From NCBI GenBank assembly GCA_021768085.1, contig JAETOJ010000003.1, positions 86,823-150,822 on the forward strand: DNA of 64,000 bases, in the 5' to 3' direction. Both the position numbers and the translations under genes were made by a program. Of this stretch, positions 17,541 to 25,423 are shown piece by piece. The notes beneath the pieces were generated by a model. That model was not told where the DNA came from and ran no database searches. It was given only the letters and a program-made list of their open reading frames with translations. The number at the start of each line of letters is the position of its first letter. Position 1 is the first letter of the stretch. The stretch is from Bacillota bacterium. Lineage in GTDB: Bacteria; Bacillota; Clostridia; Oscillospirales; Oscillospiraceae.

Positions 17541-18479
17541 ATGCGGCGCACCTTTGTCATCCGACACACCAAGCGGAATATCGTGCTGGCCTCCCTGCTG
17601 GCCCTGCTGTGCATCAGCGCGGCAGAACTCACCGCCTGTCGTTACTTCGAGCCGGAGATCTATGAACGCATCGTCTCCCCCGTGCGGTACGCCGCCGGGG
17701 TGGTGGTGGACACGGGCAAAGCCGGTCTGGACGCCGCCGCCCAATTCTGCCGGGACACGGCGGATAGTCTCTCCCAATTCGCCTCGGACACGGCAGCCCA
17801 GGCCGCCGCTTTCTGGGAGGAGCTCACCGCTCCAAAGGATGTCCCCCACAGGTACCGCCCGCCGTCCCGCGGTGATCCCGACGCCTCCGCCGAGCCCACC
17901 GAGCCCCCCATTACCGAGCTGCGGCGGGAGGGAAACCGAGAAATTCTCACCGGCGGCGTGGTGGATATCGTGTACTACTGCCAGTCCGCGGCGGAGTGGG
18001 CGGATCAGCCCTACGGAACTGACACCATCGGGCCCTACGGCTGCGGCCCCACGGTTATGGCCATAGCGGTAGCCAGCCTGACGGATATACCCGCCGACCC
18101 GGTCTCCATGGCAGCCTGGGCCGTAGCCAACGGTCACTGGGCCCGCAAGGGCGGTTCCCGCCATTCCATCATCCAAGGCGCGGCGGCAGGCTTCGGCATT
18201 GAGGCCGCCTCCTTCCCCTCCCGGGAGGTGGCGGATCTGACGGCCGCCCTGCGGCAAGGGAAGCTGCTGGTGGCCCTGGTGGGCCCCGGCCACTTCACCG
18301 ACGGCGGACACTTTATCCTCCTCCGGGGGGTCACCGACTCCGGTGAGGTGCTGGTGGCAGACCCCAACAGCCCAGAGCGCAGCCTGATGCTCTGGGATCC
18401 TCAGCTCATCCTGGATGAGCTGTCCTCCGCCCGGGATAACGGCGCGCCTCTCTGGGTGCTATCCCTACCCGGTACTTAA
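17541..18479 (+). CDS. C39-like secreted/membrane-anchored cysteine peptidase
   Basis: 312 residues. A basic start and hydrophobic helix (about 14-31) act as a signal or anchor; TAC at 31-33 is a weak lipobox-like site. Residues 40-130 form a linker, then a papain-like C39-family domain (about 140-312): Cys168 in GPYGCGPT, His257 in DGGHFILLRGV, and Asp274 in VADPN, with Gln148 before the Cys as the likely oxyanion residue. Such proteins cleave peptides or peptidoglycan-linked peptides outside the membrane; substrate unknown. A very strong AAAGGAGGTGG site precedes the ATG. It is transcribed alone, divergently from the FtsE-like gene. Confidence 0.85.
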   Translation: MRRTFVIRHTKRNIVLASLLALLCISAAELTACRYFEPEIYERIVSPVRYAAGVVVDTGKAGLDAAAQFCRDTADSLSQFASDTAAQAAAFWEELTAPKDVPHRYRPPSRGDPDASAEPTEPPITELRREGNREILTGGVVDIVYYCQSAAEWADQPYGTDTIGPYGCGPTVMAIAVASLTDIPADPVSMAAWAVANGHWARKGGSRHSIIQGAAAGFGIEAASFPSREVADLTAALRQGKLLVALVGPGHFTDGGHFILLRGVTDSGEVLVADPNSPERSLMLWDPQLILDELSSARDNGAPLWVLSLPGT

Positions 18480-18492
18480 ATCTTTTCACGGA

Positions 18493-18561
18493 ATATCGGC
18501 CCGGCGTCCACCGGGCCGATATGTTCGCCTGCGCGCCCCCCCTTTCGGCAGGGCGCGCAGG
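18493..18561. terminator. Double hairpin terminator between convergent genes
   Basis: Two stems in tandem: ATATCGGCCCGG / CCGGGCCGATAT (18493-18522) and CCTGCGCGCCC / GGGCGCGCAGG (18528-18561), the second followed by TTTCTTTTA on the plus strand. They separate the peptidase gene (+) from the fliD-fliS operon end (-). Confidence 0.8.
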
Positions 18562-18567
18562 TTTCTT

Positions 18568-18984
18568 TTATCCCTGCAAACCGTTGGGCTGGGAGGCAGT
18601 ATTACCCCGCCCCAGCCGCTGGTTCAGAACCTTGTCCAGCTCTATAATCTGATTGAGCCGGCGGCGGTTGGCCGCCACCTGTTCACATAGCATCTGCTGG
18701 GTTCGTTCTCCCGGCTGGGGCGGAGGGCCGCCGTTCAGCAGGGCGGCCAGATCGGCGGCCTCCTCTGTGTCGTGGAGCGCCTCCAGCTGCTCCCGGACGG
18801 CCTGATCCGCAGCCTGGAGCTTTCCCAACGGCTCCTCCCGCATGGCCACCAGCATCTGCATACTCACCTGGTCGTTGCGGTCGATGGCCTGCCCCAGCTG
18901 CCGGGTCAGATCCTCCAGCTCGTTGAGCAGGTTGCCCGTCCGCTTCATCTGCACCAGGGCGTCCATTACCGTTTTCTCCGTCAT
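18568..18984 (-). CDS. FliT-like flagellar chaperone (candidate)
   Basis: 138 residues, helical, hydrophilic, without signal or membrane segment. Long helices (ALVQMKRTGNLLNELEDLTRQLGQAI and ANRRRLNQIIELDKVLNQRLG) resemble the small helical export chaperones FliT/FlgN. Its ATG overlaps the fliS stop by 4 bases (ATGA), and the order fliD-fliS-this gene matches fliD-fliS-fliT of other bacteria. FliT guards the cap protein FliD. Sequence similarity alone is not enough for a firm name. Confidence 0.6.
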   Translation of the reverse strand: MTEKTVMDALVQMKRTGNLLNELEDLTRQLGQAIDRNDQVSMQMLVAMREEPLGKLQAADQAVREQLEALHDTEEAADLAALLNGGPPPQPGERTQQMLCEQVAANRRRLNQIIELDKVLNQRLGRGNTASQPNGLQG

Positions 18985-19385
18985 GCCTGCCCTCCGGCAT
19001 CTCTGCCCTGCTCCTCGGCTTTCTGAGCCTCCCGGAAGGAATCCCGCAGCTCGCCCACCATGGTTTTCACCCGATCCAGCTCGGTCTTGTTCCGGCCCGC
19101 CTTCACCCGGTTCAGTTCAAAGCAGAAATAGTCGTACAGTCGATTCAGGTTCCGGCTGATGGGGTACTGCATATCCAGGGTGTCGTCCAGGTAGCGGATG
19201 ATCTCCAACCCCCGATCCACGCTGGCCTCAAACAGGTCGTAGTCCTTTTTGTCCAGGGCCAGGCCCGCCCGGAACAGCCGCTTTACCAGCTCATCGTACA
19301 ACAACAGCAGCAGTTCGGCGGGGGACATCTCATTGATGCCCTGCTCCTGATAGCCCTGATACCCCTGGTAGCCTTTGCGATCCAT
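18981..19385 (-). CDS. fliS: Flagellin export chaperone FliS
   Basis: 134 residues. FliS binds the C-terminal helix of flagellin in the cytoplasm, prevents premature polymerisation and hands it to FlhA. Family marks: INEMSPAELLLLLYDELVKRLFRAGLALD and the helix FEASVDRGLEIIRYLDDTLDM. The first residues hold a short YQG repeat (GYQGYQGYQEQ). AAGGAG precedes ATG 19385. Flagellin itself is not in the window. A C-terminal acidic tail (EEQGRDAGGQA) may contact FliW or CsrA, but that is not shown. Confidence 0.96.
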   Translation of the reverse strand: MDRKGYQGYQGYQEQGINEMSPAELLLLLYDELVKRLFRAGLALDKKDYDLFEASVDRGLEIIRYLDDTLDMQYPISRNLNRLYDYFCFELNRVKAGRNKTELDRVKTMVGELRDSFREAQKAEEQGRDAGGQA

Positions 19386-19410
19386 GCTTGACTCCTTCTT
19401 GGTCTGTGAT

Positions 19411-22248
19411 TTAATAGCCGCTGGAGCCGCCCATCAGGCCCATAAAGGCGGAGCTCTGGGAGTTCATCTCGGCAATGAGCTGCTCCAGACGGCTGAACTG
19501 GGTGGTGTACCGGTCGATCTGGCTGGCCATCTTGTTCTGCCAGCGGTCGATCTGGCTGTCGATGTTGTCGATCTGGCTCTTGAGGCTGTTGTTGTTCAGC
19601 GAGGTGTAGGCCTTTATGGAGCCAGCTCGCTGGATCAGCACGCCCTTGGGCTCGCCGGTGGTCTTGACGTAGGTGTTCAGCGTGTTCTGCATCCGCTGCA
19701 TCAGCCCATCGCTGGAGGAGCCGCCCTCCTTGGTCTTGGTGAAGGCGTTCTTCACCTTGTCCGGGTCGCTCTCCAGGGCCGCGCGCAGCTTATCCTCGTC
19801 CAGGGACAGGGTGGTCATGCCGTTGCTGTAGCTGGTGCCGATGCCGATCTCCCGGAGGCTCTGACCGTCGGCACCGCCCGGGGCGATGGCGGACAGCAGC
19901 TTGCTGTACATACTGGACAGATCGCTGTCCCCGAACAGGATGCCCTGCTTAGCCTTCTCATTGTAGGCCGCCAGCTCGCTCTCGGAGTATTTCTCCTCCT
20001 CCTCGGCGGTGAGGGGCTCGTACTTGGCGCCGTTGGAGTTCTGGGCGGGCAGGGTGGAGTACTGGTTCTTGATCTCGGTGGCCATCTCGTTGTAGTCGTC
20101 CACGAACTGCCGGATCACGTCCACGATCTTGTCGGAGTCGGTGGTGGTGTTGAAGGTGATGGCCTCGTACTCGTTGCCGTCCTTGTCGGGGGCGTCGGCC
20201 CCGTCCGCGTTGAAGGTGCCCTTCACGTTGATGGTGAGGCCGTCGATGTCGAAGCTGTTGGAGCTGCGGGTCAGGTTGGCAAAGTTCTTGCCGTTGATGG
20301 TCACGTCCATGATGGCGTCCTGGCCCTTTACGTATTTATCCTTGACTACGTTGGCAAAGCTCTGGGCCATGCCCGCACCGTACTCAAAATCGAGCTCCTT
20401 GCCGTCCTGGTCCTTGAACACGAAGGTGTTCTTGTCGTAGTCAAAGGAGGCTTTCACACCTTGAGCTTTGAGATTGGCGTTCTCCTGGATCTTCTGATTG
20501 AGCCAATACACTGTGCCGCCCACATCGCTGTTGTCGTCGCGGCCGACGGACAGCGTTTCGCCGCCCACCTTGACCTCAAATTTTCCGGACAGACCGGTGC
20601 CCAGCAGGTCGGACAGCTTGGTGTCGCTTTTTACTGTCACACCGCTGTTTTGGGGGTCGCCGAACAGATTCTGTGCCAACCCGCGGAACTTAATGCCGCC
20701 GTTGGCGCCCGTCTCGGTGGCAGTGAACTTGAACTCGTTGGTGAGCTTGGAGTAGCTCACCTTCACCCCCGCCTCGGCGCTGGAGTTAATGGAGTTCATC
20801 AGGCTCTCCAGGGTGGTGTCCTCGTTGACAGCAATGGACGTACCGTTCACCTCAAAGTTATAGAGGAACTTGTTGTCGCTGTTCACCCGGTAGTAATTGC
20901 CGTCCTCGGCCTTCTTCACCCGGTTGCCCGCCTCGTCCACCAGCTTGTCGGTGTTCACACTGCCCACCGCCGCCAGGCGGTTGTTCTGGAAGAACTCGTG
21001 ATCCTCGCCCAGAATATCGGACAGCTTCTTGCCCGGATTGACAAAGTTGGAATCGCCGCTCTCAAAACCCAGGGCCTCAATGGCGGAGCCGCCCAGGCTC
21101 AGGGTGTCGCCCTCTCCCTCGGTCTTGAAGGACAGCTTGCCCATAGGTTTGCCGTCCTCCCCCACCTCACCGGGCTGATAGGACACCGTGACCTTCCCTT
21201 TTCCGAAGGCGTTGTTCAGCTCCGTTTGCAGGGCCTCCTCAAAGGACTTGTTGGAATTGGCCCCTTCGCTCACGTCGGTGGCCTTGATCACATCGCCCAG
21301 ATCGATGGTCTTGGTGGTGCCGTTGAAGGTGATCCCCAGCGTCTTATCGGACAGATAATTATAGGCCTTGACGTTTTTGGTCAGATTGCTGTCAACCGTG
21401 AGGACGTTCTCCCCGGCATACTTCTTGATCTCACCGGAGGAGGAGCTGATCTTCACGGCGTTGCCGTTGCCCAGCCCATCGGTGAAGGTAAGCCTGCCGT
21501 CGGCGTTGGCGGTGACCTTGATGGCCTTGTCGGCGGTGGTGGTCTCCTGGAAGCCGTTCTTGGTGTAGCTGTAGCTGATCTCGCCCAGCTTGTTCTGAAT
21601 GGCCTGGGCCAGCTTCTCGGCATTGGTGGCGTCCGTCTTCTCGCTACCGTCCGCGTTGAACACCTTCACTTCGTTCAGGTTCTCCAGTTCGTCGAACTTG
21701 ATGTCGAAGGTGGTGCCATTGGTGCCGCCATACTGGAAGGTCAGGGAGCCGGACATGGTATTCACGTCCAGATCCTTGGTGATATCAAACTTCTTACCGG
21801 TGATGGAGGACACATCGCCGCCCAGACCGCCCAGGCCGGACACGGTGTAGGTGGCGGCGGTGGCCATCTGCTTCACTGCGTTGATCTTGATGTCGCTGGA
21901 GGTCTTGCCGCTGGCGGTGATCTTGTCCTTATAGGTGCCGTTGACGGCGGTATTCACCGCGTTGTTGAAGAAGCTGGCGCTGAGCAGATTGGTTTTAGAG
22001 GAGTAGGAGGTGTACTTTGTGTTGAAGTTCACCGCCTTGTCGATGATGCTGCGGTACGCCTCCTGCTGCCACTCCACCTTGGTGCGCTTCTTCACCAGGT
22101 TCTGGATCTTCAGCTTGATGCCGGACACGGCGTTCTCGATCATGGACTCGGTGTCCATACCGCTGGCCAGACCGGACAGGACGTTGCGGTTGCCATAGAT
22201 ACTGTTCATGTTGTAACTGCTGTTGCTCAAACTGGTAATGGATGCCAT
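19411..22248 (-). CDS. fliD: Flagellar filament cap FliD (enlarged)
   Basis: 945 residues, about twice the usual 450-550. FliD caps the growing filament and folds incoming flagellin. The N terminus has the cap signature (NVLSGLASGMDTESMIENAVSG, then helix KRTKVEWQQEAYRSIIDKAVNFNTKY) and the C terminus the coiled coil (SQIDRYTTQFSRLEQLIAEMNSQSSAF). The extra length is several repeated beta-rich blocks in the middle, many with the pattern D-G-x-G-x-K/L-x-F-x; these should face the medium. ATG 22248 has AGGAG 10 bases upstream; the frame is open 18 codons further without a ribosome site. Confidence 0.95.
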   Translation of the reverse strand: MASITSLSNSSYNMNSIYGNRNVLSGLASGMDTESMIENAVSGIKLKIQNLVKKRTKVEWQQEAYRSIIDKAVNFNTKYTSYSSKTNLLSASFFNNAVNTAVNGTYKDKITASGKTSSDIKINAVKQMATAATYTVSGLGGLGGDVSSITGKKFDITKDLDVNTMSGSLTFQYGGTNGTTFDIKFDELENLNEVKVFNADGSEKTDATNAEKLAQAIQNKLGEISYSYTKNGFQETTTADKAIKVTANADGRLTFTDGLGNGNAVKISSSSGEIKKYAGENVLTVDSNLTKNVKAYNYLSDKTLGITFNGTTKTIDLGDVIKATDVSEGANSNKSFEEALQTELNNAFGKGKVTVSYQPGEVGEDGKPMGKLSFKTEGEGDTLSLGGSAIEALGFESGDSNFVNPGKKLSDILGEDHEFFQNNRLAAVGSVNTDKLVDEAGNRVKKAEDGNYYRVNSDNKFLYNFEVNGTSIAVNEDTTLESLMNSINSSAEAGVKVSYSKLTNEFKFTATETGANGGIKFRGLAQNLFGDPQNSGVTVKSDTKLSDLLGTGLSGKFEVKVGGETLSVGRDDNSDVGGTVYWLNQKIQENANLKAQGVKASFDYDKNTFVFKDQDGKELDFEYGAGMAQSFANVVKDKYVKGQDAIMDVTINGKNFANLTRSSNSFDIDGLTINVKGTFNADGADAPDKDGNEYEAITFNTTTDSDKIVDVIRQFVDDYNEMATEIKNQYSTLPAQNSNGAKYEPLTAEEEEKYSESELAAYNEKAKQGILFGDSDLSSMYSKLLSAIAPGGADGQSLREIGIGTSYSNGMTTLSLDEDKLRAALESDPDKVKNAFTKTKEGGSSSDGLMQRMQNTLNTYVKTTGEPKGVLIQRAGSIKAYTSLNNNSLKSQIDNIDSQIDRWQNKMASQIDRYTTQFSRLEQLIAEMNSQSSAFMGLMGGSSGY

Positions 22249-22438
22249 GCTGAAACCGCTCCTTTCTGCAAACTCCAGAGACAGTGAACCTGTCCGAAGC
22301 ATATCCGGGGGGATATTTTTAAAAAAATTTTCAGAGTTTTTTTGTTCTACCTCTGTTCTTTTTTATCGACCTGTAGTATAGTAAACTTAAGGCTTTTCCC
22401 CAAGTTTTTGTATTCCGCTAATAGGGAGGGAACCATCC

Positions 22439-23254
22439 TTGACGCAAATTATCACCGTTACCAATCAAAAGGGCGGCGTGGGCAAGACTACCACCGCCTC
22501 CTCGCTGATCTGCGGCCTGCATCAGCGGGGCGCCAGGGTTCTGGGTATCGATCTGGATCCCCAGGGCAATCTGGGCTTCAACCTGGGCCTTGACATCGGC
22601 TCGGGCAGCACCGTTTACGACGTGCTTCAGGGAACCTGTCCCATTGAGGCCGCCATCCAGTCCACCGAATACGGCGACGTGCTCCCCTCGGACATCATGC
22701 TGTCCGCCGCGGAGGTGGGCTTCACCGCCCCCCGCCGGGAGTTCATGCTGGACGAGCAACTGGCCGGCCTGCGGGATCGGTATGACTTCATCGTCATTGA
22801 TACACCCCCGGCCCTGAATATCCTCACCGTCAACGCCTACGTGGCCTCTGACGGCCTCATTGTGCCCATGGAGGCGGAGGTGCTCAGCCTGGTGGGCATC
22901 ACCCAGCTCCAGGAGACCATCGAGACGGTGCGGGCCACCTTCAACCCCAACCTGAAGGTGCTGGGCATCCTGATCAACAAGTTCAACGGCCGTCTCACCC
23001 TGTCCAAGGATATCCTGGAGCTGGCCCAGGAGGTGGCGGAACAGTTGGGCAGCAAGGTGTTTGAGGCCAAGATCCACCGGGGGGTTGGCGTGGCCATGGC
23101 CCCCGCCCACGGCCAGACCGTGCTGACCTACCAGCCCGACTCCCGCCCCGCCCAGGACTTCCAGGATATCATCGACGCGGTGGCCGGGGATCGCTTCCCC
23201 AGGCCCAAGCCCAAATCCAAGCTGAGGTATATCTCCCAGTTGTTCAACAGCTGA
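22439..23254 (+). CDS. ParA-family ATPase
   Basis: 271 residues, soluble. Deviant Walker A KGGVGKTTT with the signature Lys (about 11-19), switch I region IDLDPQGNLG, Walker B YDFIVIDTPPAL. ParA-family ATPases position chromosomes, plasmids, chemotaxis clusters or flagella by forming ATP-dependent gradients. No parB gene lies next to it; the partner is the ComFB-domain gene 44 bases downstream. A basic C-terminal segment (RPKPKSKLRYISQLFNS) is unusual. FlhG is a relative, but its usual neighbours flhF and flhA are not adjacent. Start is TTG 22439 after GGGAGG. Confidence 0.92.
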   Translation: MTQIITVTNQKGGVGKTTTASSLICGLHQRGARVLGIDLDPQGNLGFNLGLDIGSGSTVYDVLQGTCPIEAAIQSTEYGDVLPSDIMLSAAEVGFTAPRREFMLDEQLAGLRDRYDFIVIDTPPALNILTVNAYVASDGLIVPMEAEVLSLVGITQLQETIETVRATFNPNLKVLGILINKFNGRLTLSKDILELAQEVAEQLGSKVFEAKIHRGVGVAMAPAHGQTVLTYQPDSRPAQDFQDIIDAVAGDRFPRPKPKSKLRYISQLFNS

Positions 23255-23298
23255 GCCAGCCACCCCATCGGAAATTTTTGTAAGGAGAATCTGCTATT

Positions 23299-23991
23299 AT
23301 GGCCAAGGACAACAAAACCAGCAAGACCGCGCGGGTGATGAACCTGCTGAGCAAGAAGCCCGATCCCGCCGCCCCCGCCGCCGGGGAGGAGACCCCCGCC
23401 CCGGCCGCTCCTGCGGCCCCCGTGCCGCCCATCGTCACCTCCATGGCGCCGGACGCCGCCGTCTCCGTTCAGATCCGCAACGCCCTGGAGGACGCCCTGG
23501 CGGACGAGCTGGGCCCGCAGCAGCCCGCCGCCCCCCAGCCGGAGCCAGAACCCATCCCGGAGCCGGAACCTGCGCCCCAGGCTGTTCAGCAGCAGACAGC
23601 GCCCCAGGCCGTTCAGCCTGAACCTCAGCCTGCCCCCACGCCCCAGCCTGCCCCCATCCAGGCGGCGGAGCCGGAGCCCATCCCCGATGAGCCCCACTTC
23701 AAAGAGCCCCTGGTGCCGGAGAATCCCGGCTACATCAACGTGATGCAGGTGCTGGTGGAGGAGAAGGCCCCCAAGTATATCCAGATGTTCGGCCTGTGCC
23801 AGTGCGAGCGGTGCCTGGCGGACGTGAAGGCTTATACCCTGAACCATCTGCCCTCCAAGTACGTGGTGATGGAGAAGGGGGATCTGATCCCCCGGCTCAC
23901 CGTCTACGAGGGCAAGTTCATCAGCGACGTCACCGCCCAGCTGCTCCAGGCCTGCAAGGTGGTCATGGAGCGGCCCCACCACGGCCGTTGA
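23299..23991 (+). CDS. ComFB-domain protein with Pro-rich linker
   Basis: 230 residues. Residues 1-20 are basic, 21-140 a Pro/Ala/Glu-rich flexible linker containing a short helix (VQIRNALEDALADELG), and about 143-230 a late-competence ComFB domain: INVMQVLVEEKAPKYI, Cys167-x-Cys169-x2-Cys172 (LCQCERCLADVKAYTLNHLP), SKYVV and the helix KFISDVTAQLLQACKVV. ComFB proteins were long of unknown function; as I recall, recent work reports cyclic-dinucleotide binding for the family, which I cannot check here. AAGGAG precedes the ATG. Probable operon with the ParA gene, ending at a terminator. Confidence 0.85.
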   Translation: MAKDNKTSKTARVMNLLSKKPDPAAPAAGEETPAPAAPAAPVPPIVTSMAPDAAVSVQIRNALEDALADELGPQQPAAPQPEPEPIPEPEPAPQAVQQQTAPQAVQPEPQPAPTPQPAPIQAAEPEPIPDEPHFKEPLVPENPGYINVMQVLVEEKAPKYIQMFGLCQCERCLADVKAYTLNHLPSKYVVMEKGDLIPRLTVYEGKFISDVTAQLLQACKVVMERPHHGR

Positions 23992-24005
23992 GCCGTCCCC
24001 AATGG

Positions 24006-24042
24006 AAAAAACTCCGGCAGGCACGCCTGCCGGAGTTTTTTT
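24006..24042. terminator. Bidirectional terminator closing parA-comFB and the fla/che operon
   Basis: AAAAAACTCCGGCAGG / CCTGCCGGAGTTTTTTT with a 4-base loop, flanked by As on one side and Ts on the other, so it can stop transcripts from both strands. It lies between the ends of the ComFB gene (+) and the EAL/HDOD gene (-). Confidence 0.92.
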
Positions 24043-24043
24043 G

Positions 24044-25405
24044 TTACTGGTTCTCCTCTGCCTCCAGTGCGGCCTCCATCTCGGCGACCGTCATGGGCTT
24101 CCTGGGCTGCTCAGGCTCAGGCTCGGGCTCCGGATCCGCCCCGCCCTCCCCCTGCCGGGGATAGGGATGGGTGAGCTGCTCCCAGAGGGTGTTCACGTTT
24201 TCCATGCAGATGAAGTACACGCTGGTCATCATGTTGTCGGGGATACCCAGCTCCTCCGCCAGAGCGGTGATCTTCTCCCAGTCCGCCGCCTCATAGCTCA
24301 GCACCAGGTCGTACAGCTTGCCGCACCGTCCCTCGTGGCGCAGCAGCGCCGCCTTCACCTCGTCCGCCACCGGCACCTCCGCCAGCAGCTCCTCCATGGG
24401 GGCGTCGATGAGGTAGTTCAGGGTGGAGAACATCCCCAGCAGATAGGCCTCCGCCTTGGAGATGGGCATATTCTTGGCGTAGCCGATCAGCTCGCTACAG
24501 AAGTTGGCCCGCATGAAGGAGCGCTTCAGGAACTCCTCCGAGCCGGGCTCGATCTCGTTCTCCGCGTTGCTGGCGCTGAGCAGATAGATCCACTGCTTCA
24601 GCTGGCCCAAGCCCAGAGTCATAATGGCCTGGGTGATGGTGGTGGCCCGGTGCCGCAGGGCGAAATAGGCGGAGTTCACCATTTTCAGCAAACCGTAGGA
24701 CAGGCTGGCGTCGGCGGCGATCATCTGCTCGATCTCCTCCACGTTGGGCTCGTCCTTAGTCACCGCCACCATGAGGCGGAAGAAGTTGCTCTGGATGTAG
24801 GCGCTGCTGTGGGCCTGGGTGGTCATCTTGGCCGCCACATAGGGGCCCTCCAGCCCGTCCGCCCCCAGGGCCACCGCCCGCTGGTACAGCTTCTCGTCAT
24901 CGATGTGGGTGACGATGCACTTGATGTTCATGCTGTGGGCAATCTCCACGGTGTTGCGGATGGTGACCTCGCTGGCGTGCTGGGCATTGATCTTGATGAA
25001 GTGGATGTCGTCCAGCAGGGAGAGGTAGCGGGGGGTGAACTGGAACTCATTCACCGCGATGCGGTAGCCCTCCCGGGCGAACTGCTGCACCAGATGCATG
25101 GACAGGGGGTGTATGATCACCGCGTCGTCGATCTGGATCACCAGGTCGCTCTTGTCAAACAGCCGGGGGGTCTTTTTCATCAGCAGCATGGTGGTGAAGG
25201 TCATGAAATTCAGGGTGCCCTTCAACACCTTGGGGCTGTTCTGGGTCAGAAAACTGTAAATGGTGTTGGCCGCGGCAAATTCTGCGCTGGAGGTAGAGCT
25301 GTCGCTGCTGAATGCCTGGTTGGCGCCGTGGTACAGGATCTCGTTCCCAATGGTATTCCCAGCGGCGTCCTTAATGGGCTGCCGCACAATGTATTTGCCG
25401 CTCAT
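24044..25405 (-). CDS. EAL/HDOD-domain signalling protein (YuxH type)
   Basis: 453 residues. The N-terminal half is a degenerate EAL domain: it starts YIVRQPIKDAAGNTIGNEILYHG, where EIL replaces the catalytic EAL motif and most metal ligands are missing, so cyclic-di-GMP hydrolysis is unlikely. Residues about 200-400 form an HDOD domain (EEIEQMIAADASLSYGLLKMVNSAYF, then ITQAIMTLGLGQLKQWIYLLS). The last 50 residues are Pro/Glu-rich. Such proteins are scaffolds in motility and stress signalling. It is the last gene of the 27-kb fla/che operon, 18 bases after cheV. Confidence 0.9.
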   Translation of the reverse strand: MSGKYIVRQPIKDAAGNTIGNEILYHGANQAFSSDSSTSSAEFAAANTIYSFLTQNSPKVLKGTLNFMTFTTMLLMKKTPRLFDKSDLVIQIDDAVIIHPLSMHLVQQFAREGYRIAVNEFQFTPRYLSLLDDIHFIKINAQHASEVTIRNTVEIAHSMNIKCIVTHIDDEKLYQRAVALGADGLEGPYVAAKMTTQAHSSAYIQSNFFRLMVAVTKDEPNVEEIEQMIAADASLSYGLLKMVNSAYFALRHRATTITQAIMTLGLGQLKQWIYLLSASNAENEIEPGSEEFLKRSFMRANFCSELIGYAKNMPISKAEAYLLGMFSTLNYLIDAPMEELLAEVPVADEVKAALLRHEGRCGKLYDLVLSYEAADWEKITALAEELGIPDNMMTSVYFICMENVNTLWEQLTHPYPRQGEGGADPEPEPEPEQPRKPMTVAEMEAALEAEENQ

Positions 25406-25423
25406 AACGTTGCTGCCTCCTAA

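Noticed and set aside
19375..22287. Very long open frame on the plus strand across fliD (similar ones at 35727-38405 and 51170-54184)
   Set aside because: GC-rich codon bias of the real gene on the other strand keeps the antisense frame open; the translations are Val/Gly/His/Leu-rich with no domains, and FliD, FliY/FliM and the kinase are unmistakable.
22249..22330. CCGGATAT upstream of fliD as a SigD -10 box
   Set aside because: The only TAAA lies about 10 bases upstream, too close, and the -10 differs at the first bases. A SigD promoter for fliD is expected but I cannot point to it.
22377..22382. TATAGT as -10 of a promoter for the ParA gene
   Set aside because: No credible -35 at 16-18 bases; left out of the feature list as too weak.
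22439..23254. Naming the ParA-like gene flhG/ylxH
   Set aside because: No flhF or flhA neighbour, no FlhG activation-helix motif at the N terminus that I can recognise, and its operon partner is a ComFB protein.
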